The position numbers and the translations under genes were made by a program. Positions 1 to 8,135 of a stretch of DNA of 35,497 bases are shown piece by piece. This DNA is from Myxococcales bacterium. Its GTDB lineage: Bacteria > Myxococcota_A > UBA9042. Location: positions 1-35,497 of the forward strand of contig JAGSHB010000053.1 of NCBI GenBank assembly GCA_023954815.1. The letters run 5' to 3'. Every line of letters begins with the position of its first letter. Within the stretch, counting starts at the first letter, position 1. The notes beneath the pieces were generated by a model. It did no database searches. It worked only from the letters and a program-made list of their open reading frames with translations, and was not told the DNA's origin.

Positions 1-1226
1 CGCAGCAGGCGGACGATGCCGCCATTGTCGAGTAGGAGATCCTCTTCGACCAAGTTCGTCGGCGCGAAGGGTTTGCCCAGTTTGGCTTGCTCAGTCAGCG
101 CTTTCGGCACCGCAAAACCAGCGTGATTGTCCGCGTACGCCTGCACCAACGTCAGCGCCTTGTCGACGCCGAGCTTGTTGGCCATGGCGCACGGACCGGT
201 CAGATCCAACGCCACGCTCAGGGCCAGCTCCAGATCTTCCAAGCTCACCAGGCCTGCGTCCAAGATCTCGAACGCCAGCCCCAAGTAGCCGCCGCGGAGG
301 GTATCGAGTACCTGCTGTTTGCGGGCCGGATCAGCGATGTCGGCAGATTCGCCGCGACCACAGACCTCCCACTTGCCAGCGGCGCCGTGGGCATCGAGCA
401 GCTCCGTCAGCATCTTCGGCGGTTGGTACCAGGGCTGAATCTTGGCGGTCATCTCCGCGAGGCCGTGGGCCGTGATCGGGTTACCGCCCGTCAGGTTCAT
501 CGCGGTGAAGGGCCCGACGGTCATGCCGAGCGCCTCACGGGCGACAAAGTCCACCTCTTTGACGGTGCCAAGCCCCGCCTCCACCGCCAGACAAGCGACC
601 GCGAAGATGCCCTCAAAAATCGGATCACAGGCGTAGCCATAGCGGGACTGCACCTCAACTGGGATCTTGCCGATGCCCTCATACAGCCGCATCAACCACT
701 CGGTCGTCGCCGCGTCGGTGCCCGCGCCCGGCACGATCTCCACCACCGGATTGCGCTCCGCTGGGAAGAAGTAATGCGCCACCGCCGTACGGCCCTGATT
801 CGGCGTCTCCGCGAAAATACGCTCCGGCTCCAGGTGACTCGAGTTGCTCAGTAGCACCGCATCATCGGCTGCCAATGCCGCGACTTGCCCGAAAATCCGA
901 CCTTTTAGCGCAACATTCTCGCTCGCAGCTTCCACGACCAACTGGGCGCCGCGCAAGGCCTCGTAGTCGGTCGTGAACAGGACGCCATCCCGCATCGCTT
1001 GGGCGTGGTCGGGCTTGAAGGCGCGGCTCTTCTCGCCGCGGGCAATCTTCTTTTCGAACTTGGTCTTGCCCCGGCCGAGCGCGTCCTCGCTGACATCGAC
1101 CACCACCACACGACCGCCGCTCTGGGCGATGACCTTGGCGAAGTGCAGCGCGATATCCGGACCGATTTGGCCTGAGCCAATGACGCCGATGAGGTCGAGG
1201 TTTCGTCCAGCGATGGATAGGGACAT
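1..1226 (-). CDS. 3-hydroxyacyl-CoA dehydrogenase (partial, C-terminus beyond window)
   Basis: Reads off the left edge, so only about 408 N-terminal residues are present. It should oxidise 3-hydroxyacyl-CoA to 3-oxoacyl-CoA with NAD+ in beta-oxidation. The Rossmann motif GSGQIG is at residues 17-22 and the acidic strand end is VVVVDVSE. The SNSS and AHYFFPAERNPVVEIVPG stretches correspond to the catalytic-His region (usually HFFNP). A first C-terminal 3HCDH domain is followed by a second one around GGYLGLAFEILDAG. The last visible residues (DNGGIVRLL) resemble the first strand of an enoyl-CoA hydratase domain, so the whole protein may be a 3HCDH/hydratase fusion (inference). The start at 1226 is chosen because GGAG lies 6 nt upstream. 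It diverges from the E1 gene. Confidence 0.88.
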   Translation of the reverse strand, partial: MSLSIAGRNLDLIGVIGSGQIGPDIALHFAKVIAQSGGRVVVVDVSEDALGRGKTKFEKKIARGEKSRAFKPDHAQAMRDGVLFTTDYEALRGAQLVVEAASENVALKGRIFGQVAALAADDAVLLSNSSHLEPERIFAETPNQGRTAVAHYFFPAERNPVVEIVPGAGTDAATTEWLMRLYEGIGKIPVEVQSRYGYACDPIFEGIFAVACLAVEAGLGTVKEVDFVAREALGMTVGPFTAMNLTGGNPITAHGLAEMTAKIQPWYQPPKMLTELLDAHGAAGKWEVCGRGESADIADPARKQQVLDTLRGGYLGLAFEILDAGLVSLEDLELALSVALDLTGPCAMANKLGVDKALTLVQAYADNHAGFAVPKALTEQAKLGKPFAPTNLVEEDLLLDNGGIVRLL

Positions 1227-1428
1227 GAGGGGCTCCACACAGCTGCCCAACGAGAGGGTTCCAAGTGCCTGAGGGCTCGTTCCTGGGCGGGGACCGAGCC
1301 CGTATGCGGCGTGCCAGCGTGACCGGCTTCGGCAAATGCGTACCAGCGGGCAACAGTGGATGCAACCGGCCCGGTGGGGTATGTCAGGTCACCAGCGGGA
1401 TGCGGGTCGAATGCAGCCAGGAGCCCTG

Positions 1429-3954
1429 ATGACGGAGCATAAGACAATCGAGCCATCAGAGGCTGCCCCGGTGCGGCTTCCGATCCCAGACGCGGCGCGG
1501 ATCTCTGCCATCGAGACCGCCCGCCATTTTGCGGCGAAGGGCACGTTGGAGATGATCGATTTCGCTAACAATAAACCCGAAAATCGGGGCAGAAAGCCCA
1601 AAGTCGGCGGCCATCAAGCCTCGTCGATGAGTCTGCTCGATGTGCTCAGCTGTCTGTACCTGCACGCCAAGCGGCCCCAGGACCGGATCGCCGTCAAACC
1701 GCACGCGGCGCCAGCGCTCTACAGCTTGATGCACCTGATGGGGGTGATGCCCGCAGATCAGCTCGACCGGCTGCGTGAACGCGGCGGCCCTCAGCCCTAT
1801 CCCACCAAGTTGAAGGACCCGCTTTTTGTCGACTACACCACCTCGTCCGAGGCGCTGGGCGTCTGTGCCGCGGTCTACGATGCGTACGGCGCCAAGGTGC
1901 AAAATCGCGCGCTGCGTGGCCACGGTGCGCCGCAGGTCGACGCCCTGTACTACGGGCTCTCCGGTGATGGAGAGCTGACGGAAGGGCAGATCGACGAGTC
2001 GCTGTATGATGCGGGGCGTTGGGGGCTCGAGAACTTGGTTTGGGTGGTCGACCTCAACCGGCAGAGTCTCGATCGGGTGATGGACGACACCACCGCCTTC
2101 GCTCCCGGTCAGACCGACATCTCCCGACGGCTCGATGCCTGGGTGGAGGCCAAGTTCCGCGGGCAGGGCTGGCACGTGGCGCAGCTGCGTTGGGGAGCCA
2201 AGGCGCTCTCGCTCTTTGACCGGCCCGGCGGCACCGACCTGCAGGCCGCCCTCGAGCGCGCTGACGACGCGACGCTGCATCCGATTGTGAGGTTGCCAGG
2301 CGCGATCACCCGCTCGCTGCTTTTGGGCGAAGAGCCTGAATCTGCGGGGGTATTTGCGCCAATGCTGCAACGCGCGGCGCAGATGTGGCCGCGGACGGAG
2401 CAGGAGCGCCAGGGCATCGCCAAGGCGATTGAGAACCTGCCCGACGCCGACCTGTCCGCCGCCGTGGGCGACCTCGGTGGGCACGACGCTACGCAGATCT
2501 GCCAGGCTCTGTCCTCCGCCGCGGCCCATCAGGGTCAGCCGACGGTGATCATCGCGCACACCATCAAGGGCTTCGATACCTCGGCAGCTGCCCACCCCGA
2601 AAACCACGGCATGCTGCTGCCCAGTGATGAGGTTCACGCGTGGGGGCACGACAAAGGGCTGCCCGAGGGCGTGCGGTATCCAAGGCCGGATGCGAGTAGC
2701 GCCGCAGGAGAGCTGCTCGCTGAACGCAGTCGTGTGCTGTTTAGCCAGCCCGATCACAGCTACCACCCTGGCGGTCATGACGCGCCCAAGACAGCGCTCG
2801 CTGGCGTGCGTCTCGCCAAGCGGACGGTGACCAGCACCGGCGAGGCCTTCCAGAGTCTTAACATGGCCCTGCTGCGAACCGAGCTCGCCCCTTGGATGCA
2901 TTTCGGCGCGCCCGATGTCGGCCAGACCACTCACCTCGGCCCGATCATCAAGTCGACGGGCGTGTTCGCGCCGCGGGATTTGCCCAATACCCTTGATTTC
3001 ATGCGCGATGAGCTGGCTTTCGACTGGCGCCCATCGGAGACGGGGCAGTTTCACGCTATGGGGATCGCCGAGGGCAACGCCATGCTCTGGGCCTACGCCT
3101 TCGGTCGGCAGAAGAAGCAGGTCGAGGGCAAGCTGCCGCTGCTGCCCGTGGTGACGGTGTACGACAAGTTCTTCGAGCGCGGCTTCAACCAGCTCGACTA
3201 TGCCGCCTACTCCGGCGGCCGTTTTATCGCAGTGGGTGTGCCCAGCGGCACCGGGCTATCGCGCGAGACGGGTACCCACCAGAGCGTGCAGACCCCGCGC
3301 ATGATCATGGATCTGCCCCAAATCGTCGCCTACGAGCCGGCCTTTGCTGCCGATGTGCACGCCATCTATCGGTGGGCCCTGGGCCAGCTGTGGGATGAGG
3401 ACGGCGAGGCGGTCTACCTGCGCTTGTCGACCCAGCCCTTCGCCCAGCCGAAGGCGTTGCCCGAAGACCACGAAGCGCAGGCCATCTCGGGCGGTTATTG
3501 GCTAGGCGAGGCGCCGGCGCAGACCGACGCCGTGATCGTCGCGTCCGGTCGCATGGTCGCCCGTGCGCAGGAAGCTGCGGACCAGCTCGCCGCGGCAGAC
3601 AACCTCGGCGTGCGCGTGCTCAACGTCACGAGCTACGAGCAGCTCTGGCGGCAGTGGGATGCGTGGAATAATGACCCCGACGCTTGGAACGATCCGGAGC
3701 GCAGCTATCGCCTGCACGAGCTCTTCGGCGACGTCGAGGTCAATGCGCCCTTGGTGCTGATCGGCGACCACCACCCCAGCGTGTGCGAGTGGCTGCCGGG
3801 CGCCCTGCAGCGGCTTGGCGGTTATCGGATTTTGGCCCCTAGACGTAACAGTGAGGCCGGCGACTTGGACGACATCGACCGGCTGCACGGCACCCACACC
3901 GATGATGTCGTGGCTGCGATTCGGGCGGAGCTACGCTGGCGTAAGACGCGCTAA
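1429..3954 (+). CDS. AceE/transketolase-like thiamine-diphosphate 2-oxoacid dehydrogenase E1
   Basis: An 842-residue protein resembling the homodimeric pyruvate dehydrogenase E1 (AceE, about 887 residues) and transketolases. It has the ThDP/Mg motif GDG at residues 179-181 with the metal-ligand Asn at 210 (GDG-x28-N, DLNRQSLD). GGHQASS near residue 60 and VKPHAAPALYS match the AceE pyrophosphate-binding region. The pyrimidine-binding half contains the Glu in GQFHAMGIAEGNAM, followed by GTGLSRETGTHQS and a transketolase C-terminal domain. The start at 1429 follows AGGAG by 5 nt; the longer reading from 1336 has no such site and adds an unconserved tail. No E2 or E3 gene is adjacent, so the acceptor and exact 2-oxoacid or ketose substrate are unknown. 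Confidence 0.85.
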   Translation: MTEHKTIEPSEAAPVRLPIPDAARISAIETARHFAAKGTLEMIDFANNKPENRGRKPKVGGHQASSMSLLDVLSCLYLHAKRPQDRIAVKPHAAPALYSLMHLMGVMPADQLDRLRERGGPQPYPTKLKDPLFVDYTTSSEALGVCAAVYDAYGAKVQNRALRGHGAPQVDALYYGLSGDGELTEGQIDESLYDAGRWGLENLVWVVDLNRQSLDRVMDDTTAFAPGQTDISRRLDAWVEAKFRGQGWHVAQLRWGAKALSLFDRPGGTDLQAALERADDATLHPIVRLPGAITRSLLLGEEPESAGVFAPMLQRAAQMWPRTEQERQGIAKAIENLPDADLSAAVGDLGGHDATQICQALSSAAAHQGQPTVIIAHTIKGFDTSAAAHPENHGMLLPSDEVHAWGHDKGLPEGVRYPRPDASSAAGELLAERSRVLFSQPDHSYHPGGHDAPKTALAGVRLAKRTVTSTGEAFQSLNMALLRTELAPWMHFGAPDVGQTTHLGPIIKSTGVFAPRDLPNTLDFMRDELAFDWRPSETGQFHAMGIAEGNAMLWAYAFGRQKKQVEGKLPLLPVVTVYDKFFERGFNQLDYAAYSGGRFIAVGVPSGTGLSRETGTHQSVQTPRMIMDLPQIVAYEPAFAADVHAIYRWALGQLWDEDGEAVYLRLSTQPFAQPKALPEDHEAQAISGGYWLGEAPAQTDAVIVASGRMVARAQEAADQLAAADNLGVRVLNVTSYEQLWRQWDAWNNDPDAWNDPERSYRLHELFGDVEVNAPLVLIGDHHPSVCEWLPGALQRLGGYRILAPRRNSEAGDLDDIDRLHGTHTDDVVAAIRAELRWRKTR

Positions 3955-3962
3955 ACGACTGA

Positions 3963-3977
3963 TTTTATCGGATAAAA
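3963..3977. other. AT-rich 15-bp palindrome between convergent genes
   Basis: TTTTATC and GATAAAA are perfectly complementary around a single central G, 9 bp after the E1 stop, in otherwise GC-rich DNA. As RNA it could fold as a short TTTTA/TAAAA hairpin, but with few GC pairs it would be a poor terminator. A protein-binding site or weak bidirectional terminator are both possible. The next gene converges from the other strand. Confidence 0.3.
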
Positions 3978-4005
3978 GTGCCAGATCAGCTTGCTCGCAC
4001 ACAGG

Positions 4006-4779
4006 CTACCGGCCGGGGCGTATCACTCTCGGCCGAGACGGCGGACGCGAGCGACGGGCCCGCTTGGAAGGCCGACGTACCGGTCGCCTGGCTCTTCGCT
4101 GCTTGCTTGGCCTAGCAGCCGGTTTCGGCGCCGCACGGGCACGGCGCGACTCTGGCTCGGTCGGTTCATTCGGCTTATTCAGCTCGGTCGCCGCAGCTTC
4201 GCCGCCAGTCTCACCGCCAGTCTCACCGCCAGCCTCATCGACTCGCTCAGCCATCGGGGTCGACTCTGGTGCTGCCGCCTCCTCTTCGTGGCGCTCGACG
4301 CTCGTAATGGTCAGCCGTTGCATGAACTGCCGGGTGCTAATTGCGCCGTCGAGCATCCCCCGAATGTCGTGGCTAGATGCGGACACCTCCGCCACCGGCT
4401 TGCCGCCGACCGTGTTGACGATGGTCACCTTCCGCTTTGCCAGCCGCCCCAACGCGCCAAAGGTCGTCGCCCAGACCACCAACAGCTCGTCGTCGTACTT
4501 GGTCGCATTCGAGGTCTCGTAGGAAAAGCGCAGATCGCCCTCGACATTGCGCACCCCGCCTCGCGTGTCGATACCTCGCTCTCTCAGGGTCTGCATGGCT
4601 CGAACCAGCGGAGATGTCGTCGTCGTACCCGCCGAAGCGTTCAGCTCTTTCACGCCGTTTCCGGTCTTTGCGTCCTTGTCGCCGCAACCCATGAGACTCA
4701 GACTCACGAGCACACACAGTCCACGCCGCATCGTGGCAGGCCAGCTCGCGCTTCGGTCGGGCTTCGCTCGTGTCATCAT
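4006..4779 (-). CDS. Putative lipoprotein with basic Pro/Arg-rich C-terminal tail
   Basis: Not recognised as a named family. The N-terminus carries a basic region, a hydrophobic stretch (RRGLCVLVSLSLMGC) and a lipobox, so the mature protein should be lipid-anchored. The middle, about 120 residues with RFSYETSNATKYDDELLVVW, looks like a compact alpha/beta domain. It is followed by a Glu/Gly repeat (GGETGGETGGEA), and the last 60 or so residues are extremely Arg/Pro/Lys-rich and probably disordered, possibly binding an anionic polymer (inference). The start at 4779 follows GGAGG by 5 nt; the ATG at 4731 would give a tighter signal peptide but has no ribosome-binding site. It is the last gene of the minus-strand cluster, 38 bp after the basic secreted protein. 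Confidence 0.72.
   Translation of the reverse strand: MMTRAKPDRSASWPATMRRGLCVLVSLSLMGCGDKDAKTGNGVKELNASAGTTTTSPLVRAMQTLRERGIDTRGGVRNVEGDLRFSYETSNATKYDDELLVVWATTFGALGRLAKRKVTIVNTVGGKPVAEVSASSHDIRGMLDGAISTRQFMQRLTITSVERHEEEAAAPESTPMAERVDEAGGETGGETGGEAAATELNKPNEPTEPESRRARAAPKPAARPSKQRRARRPVRRPSKRARRSRPPSRPRVIRPGR
4204..4239. repeat. 12-bp tandem repeat, about 3 copies, in-frame
   Basis: Unit GCCAGTCTCACC at 4204-4215 and 4216-4227 is exact, with a diverged third copy at 4228-4239. It encodes the GGET-type repeat of the lipoprotein on the minus strand, so copy-number changes would keep the frame. Confidence 0.8.
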
Positions 4780-4817
4780 CCGTCCCTCCAAGCGCCCGCG
4801 TGCGCCCTATCGCAGGG

Positions 4818-6215
4818 TCAACCGCAGCAGTCCGCTTCGGGTCGATCAGTGCAACAGTCCGTCGTCGTGTAGTAGGTGCTCAAGAGGTTTCCAATCTTCA
4901 GCGCCGCAGCGAAGGTCATGTCGGTCACCTTGCTAGCTGCTTTGCCGACGACCGGCACAAACGCGGTTACCTTAGACAGGGCCTTGCCCAGAATAGTCCC
5001 TCCTTTCAAAACCTTGCCGCGACCCTTCGAGATGGCACCACTCTTCACCTTGGCGTTGATGCCGTCGATCGTCTTCTTGACCTTCTTGACCTCGTCGTAG
5101 ACCTCTTTCGCCTTGTCGAACTTCTCCTTGACCTTGCCAGCAAATTTGGCGCCCTTTCCCAGTTTCGAGTCGGACAGCCGTTTGGCTCCTCGGTCGAGCT
5201 TGCGCGCCGTCTTGCTGTTCTTCTTCACCCAACCCCAACCTTTCTTCTGCATCTGGTCGACGATCTTCTTCTTGCCTTCGTCGAGCTTTCCCTTGATGTC
5301 GTCGCCGAGCTGATTGGCTGATTTATCGAGCTCCTTGTTGAAATCGCGCTTGTCCTTGGCGTCCTTCAAACGGCGGTCGAGCTTGCTGACTTTCTTGTCG
5401 GTTTTGCGCTTCTTGTTGGAGAGGAAGTCCTTGACGATCTTCTTCTTTTCCGCGGGACTCGCCGCGTCTTTCAGGCGGTCACCGAGTTTGCGCTGCTCCT
5501 TCCGCTTCGCCTGGTTCCTGCGCTTCTTTCGATGCTTCTTGTCGCGTCTTTCCGTTTGCTGCCTGCTCTTTTCGGCGGCCTTTTGATTGCGTCGTCTGGC
5601 TTCGTCGGCTCGGTGCTGCTCCGGCGTCTTGCCCGTCAGTTTGCGTTTGGTGGGTTTGGGCGGCGGCGGGTCCATGGCGCGCCGTGGCTCCTCGATACGT
5701 TGACCGGCAGCGCTCACACGCCACTGCCAAACCTCACGCTCGTCGTCGACGATGGTTCCCGAACCCCCGCTGTTGAGTGAGACGAGCCCATCAATCTTGG
5801 CGATGAAGGGTTTGTTGATGCGCATCACCTTGCGTTTGGTCCGCAATACACCCCCCACTGGCACCTTCACGGTGTAGGTGGCTTTGCCTTTGTGCGTGAA
5901 TCGGAGCTTTCCGCGCAATCGTCCGTCAACGATACGGCCGCTACACCGCGTGGCATTCACCCTTGAGCGGCCCTTGACGTGAACCTTGTGGCCCTCGATC
6001 CGTGTATTGCCGACCACGGTGGAGTTGCCGCTGCAAAAACAGGTGAAGGTTCCCGCGTGTTCGTTGATTCTCAGCTTGAGGGGACCCGATGCACGCAGGC
6101 GCAGTCCACGTTTGTTGCCGCGATACGTGAACGAACCACGCAGCGTGACTGCGTTGGCTTCAGCTGCCACCAAAGTTAGGCAGAGGGCCAGTGGTACGAG
6201 CGCGATGTGACGCAT
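4818..6215 (-). CDS. Secreted, very basic coiled protein with N-terminal beta domain
   Basis: Function unknown. A clear signal peptide (MRHIALVPLALCLTLVAAEANA) is cleaved after about residue 22. Residues 23-190 form a beta-rich domain with alternating strands such as GSFTYRG, RINEHAGTFTC and GKLRFTHKGKATYTV. Residues about 205-400 are dominated by Lys, Arg and Glu in long helix- or coiled-coil-like stretches. The C-terminus has a hydrophobic segment (KVTAFVPVVGKAASKVTD) and ends in a Cys-rich tail with two CC pairs. Such charge suggests binding to nucleic acid or an anionic polysaccharide outside the inner membrane (inference). The start at 6215 follows GGAGGA by 5 nt; upstream in-frame codons lack one. 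Co-directional with its neighbours at short spacing, so probably in one operon. Confidence 0.75.
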   Translation of the reverse strand: MRHIALVPLALCLTLVAAEANAVTLRGSFTYRGNKRGLRLRASGPLKLRINEHAGTFTCFCSGNSTVVGNTRIEGHKVHVKGRSRVNATRCSGRIVDGRLRGKLRFTHKGKATYTVKVPVGGVLRTKRKVMRINKPFIAKIDGLVSLNSGGSGTIVDDEREVWQWRVSAAGQRIEEPRRAMDPPPPKPTKRKLTGKTPEQHRADEARRRNQKAAEKSRQQTERRDKKHRKKRRNQAKRKEQRKLGDRLKDAASPAEKKKIVKDFLSNKKRKTDKKVSKLDRRLKDAKDKRDFNKELDKSANQLGDDIKGKLDEGKKKIVDQMQKKGWGWVKKNSKTARKLDRGAKRLSDSKLGKGAKFAGKVKEKFDKAKEVYDEVKKVKKTIDGINAKVKSGAISKGRGKVLKGGTILGKALSKVTAFVPVVGKAASKVTDMTFAAALKIGNLLSTYYTTTDCCTDRPEADCCG

Positions 6216-6268
6216 CTGAGTCCTCCGGGATCTCGCCCAAGATAGACTCATGTCCGCACTCTGCTCAA

Positions 6269-7525
6269 CTATTTGGCTTGGAGAGACACGCCAGCGTAGT
6301 CCTGCCATACGCGTACACTCACCCGTGCTGAGCCCCGCCTGATCGCCGCGCGAACCGCGTCAGGGAGCCGCCTGGCACGAATCAGCTTGCCCAGCTGCGC
6401 TCTCGCTTTGGCGCTCCGGTATCGGCCGTCTTTCTCGTCGCCAGCATCACCGCGCCCGCTGTGTACGCGTTCTCTGTCTCGCACGACGATTTGCCAGTGA
6501 TGTTTGAGCTTTCGGCCCTTTTTTCCGCGCTTATCGGCCGCGCTCAGCGTCGTGACGTACGTCACCAACGGGCTATCCGCACCATCTACAGCGACAGGTT
6601 TGGCGCCGCCCTGCTCAGCCAATGGGTCGGGTCCATCCGGTGCGGGCGCCTGCGCGCCTCCCTCATCCTCTTTGGCACCAATTGGCCCGGGCAACTGCAG
6701 TGGCGCAGGCTCATTTGTCTCCATGCTGGTGGCTGGCTGTTGCAGCTTTTCGAAGGCGATTGTGCCGCCGACATAGAGCGCGCCACAAACGACAGCGACC
6801 ACGAGCAAAGTTGACACGAGGCTGCGACGGTCTGGCTCGTCATCGGACACTGCAGCAGGCTGTGCAGTCGGAGGCGTGGTCATGCGCGGGACCACGGGCG
6901 CGTCGGGGATGGCGTGTGGGCGCGGCTGAGAGGTCACGGCGACAGGACCGGATTGGCCTTTTCGTTCTTCCGGCTTGCCCAGGTCGCCAAAAAGGTCATC
7001 GCCCCAGCCGCCAGAAGCGCGCGACATGGCACGCTGCCCACCTGTGATTTGCCTCGTCGCCGACGGCGTGACCGCGCGGCTGCTGCCACCCACGCCCACC
7101 AAATTCGGGTCGGCCGCAGCAAACGGTGCTTGGCTGACTGCGTGCCGATGCGGGTTGGGCGGCGCAGGCGCGGGCCGCGGGGCAAATGGGAGCTCACTCA
7201 GCGCGTGCCGGTGGGTGCCGACCGGCGCTGGCGCAGGAGCCGCAGTCGGGAGCTGCACATCGGGAAGCTGCCACAGAATATCGCCCGGATTTACGCCGTT
7301 TTTCGTTGGGGACGGCGGTCGGTCATCAACGCCGATCTCTGCTGGATCGGTCCGGTAGTTGCTATCGCGGGCGGGACTCGCTGCATGCCAAGCATGGGGT
7401 TGCGAGAAATGGCCGGATGTATCGCTCCATGGATCCGGCGCCGCCGCCACTTCGTCCGTGGGCGCGCCGTCCAGGGGGCAAAACGGGGTATCTCTCTGCT
7501 CACCGCATGCAGGACACACACGCAT
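6269..7525 (-). CDS. Zinc-ribbon, Pro/Ala-rich single-TM protein
   Basis: No named family recognised. The N-terminus starts with a zinc-ribbon-like knuckle (CPACG at residues 4-8, Cys16 in FCPLDG); the usual fourth Cys is Asp, so metal binding may be incomplete. Residues 20-230 are low-complexity Pro/Ala with two similar blocks (HRHALSELPFAP and HRHAVSQAPFAA). A single membrane helix spans about 235-257 (SLVSTLLVVAVVCGALYVGG). The C-terminal 160 residues, probably periplasmic, end in a basic domain with a WQIVVRDRE strand. This layout (cytoplasmic ribbon, linker, TM, outer domain) is common for myxobacterial envelope sensors of unknown role. The start at 7525 follows GGAGG by 5 nt and is preferred to the ATG at 7537, which contains that site. 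The upstream YbjN-like gene is 121 bp away. Confidence 0.75.
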   Translation of the reverse strand: MRVCPACGEQRDTPFCPLDGAPTDEVAAAPDPWSDTSGHFSQPHAWHAASPARDSNYRTDPAEIGVDDRPPSPTKNGVNPGDILWQLPDVQLPTAAPAPAPVGTHRHALSELPFAPRPAPAPPNPHRHAVSQAPFAAADPNLVGVGGSSRAVTPSATRQITGGQRAMSRASGGWGDDLFGDLGKPEERKGQSGPVAVTSQPRPHAIPDAPVVPRMTTPPTAQPAAVSDDEPDRRSLVSTLLVVAVVCGALYVGGTIAFEKLQQPATSMETNEPAPLQLPGPIGAKEDEGGAQAPAPDGPDPLAEQGGAKPVAVDGADSPLVTYVTTLSAADKRGKKGRKLKHHWQIVVRDRERVHSGRGDAGDEKDGRYRSAKARAQLGKLIRARRLPDAVRAAIRRGSARVSVRVWQDYAGVSLQAK

Positions 7526-7646
7526 CGGACCTCCCATCGGTTCGAACTCTCAGGGTAGCAGAGCAAACGTCGAAACACAGCCCATCTTCGACCGTAAATG
7601 CAATGGTGGGGTGCGAGGCTGAGGCGACCAGATCGCGGGCGGCGGG

Positions 7647-8111
7647 CTAACGCAATGCGCCGGGGTCGACGTTGGTGCCTTGCCCCAACGCGACCCGCAG
7701 GTCGGGGAGGAACGCATCTGCTGTGCCCAGGGTGGTGTCGACCAGCCATCGCAATGCGTCATCGTTGTAGTGGGCGCCGCGCAGGGGCACGCTCAGGCGC
7801 AGATACAGTTGCCCAATCTCAGCGTTGAGGACCCACGCGCCGGCGAACATCCGGGCATTGGCCCTGCCGCAGACGTCTTGCACCGCAGCGTGACGTTCTG
7901 GCGGCAGCCCGCGGGCGACTACCAACGCGAAGGTCACGACCCCCCGCTCCGGTCGCCCGATGATGCGCAGCGGCGCGGCGTCTCCACGCGGTAGGGCGAC
8001 CTGCTGACCATCGTCTGTCACCGCGAATTGGATACCGTTGCGGCGACACCAGGCGATGATGCGCTCGGCATCGAACGGTGCGAGGTCTGGCTGCGCGTTG
8101 GGCTCGTTCAT
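7647..8111 (-). CDS. YbjN/type III secretion chaperone-like protein
   Basis: A 154-residue soluble protein with the alternating helix-strand pattern of the YbjN/T3SS-chaperone-like superfamily: an N-terminal helix (FDAERIIAWCRRNG), strands (IQFAVTD, QVALPRG, LRIIGR, VVTFALVVARG), a helix (ERHAAVQDVCGRANAR), strands (AWVLNAEIGQLYLRLSVPL) and a C-terminal helix (NDDALRWLVDTTLG). Family assignment is by fold pattern only. Proteins of this fold often act as partner-binding or chaperone-like proteins. It starts 24 bp after the end of the giant repeat protein on the same strand, so that protein is an obvious candidate partner (inference). AGGA lies about 7 nt before the ATG. Confidence 0.68.
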   Translation of the reverse strand: MNEPNAQPDLAPFDAERIIAWCRRNGIQFAVTDDGQQVALPRGDAAPLRIIGRPERGVVTFALVVARGLPPERHAAVQDVCGRANARMFAGAWVLNAEIGQLYLRLSVPLRGAHYNDDALRWLVDTTLGTADAFLPDLRVALGQGTNVDPGALR

Positions 8112-8135
8112 CCGCTCATCCTGCAGCGCTTGAGG

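Noticed and set aside
1456-3054. 532-codon minus-strand open frame opposite the E1 gene
   Set aside because: Arg/His/Gly-rich, typical of antisense GC shadow; the plus strand holds conserved ThDP motifs.
3963-3977. Strong intrinsic terminator
   Set aside because: The palindrome's arms have too few GC pairs and practically no loop.
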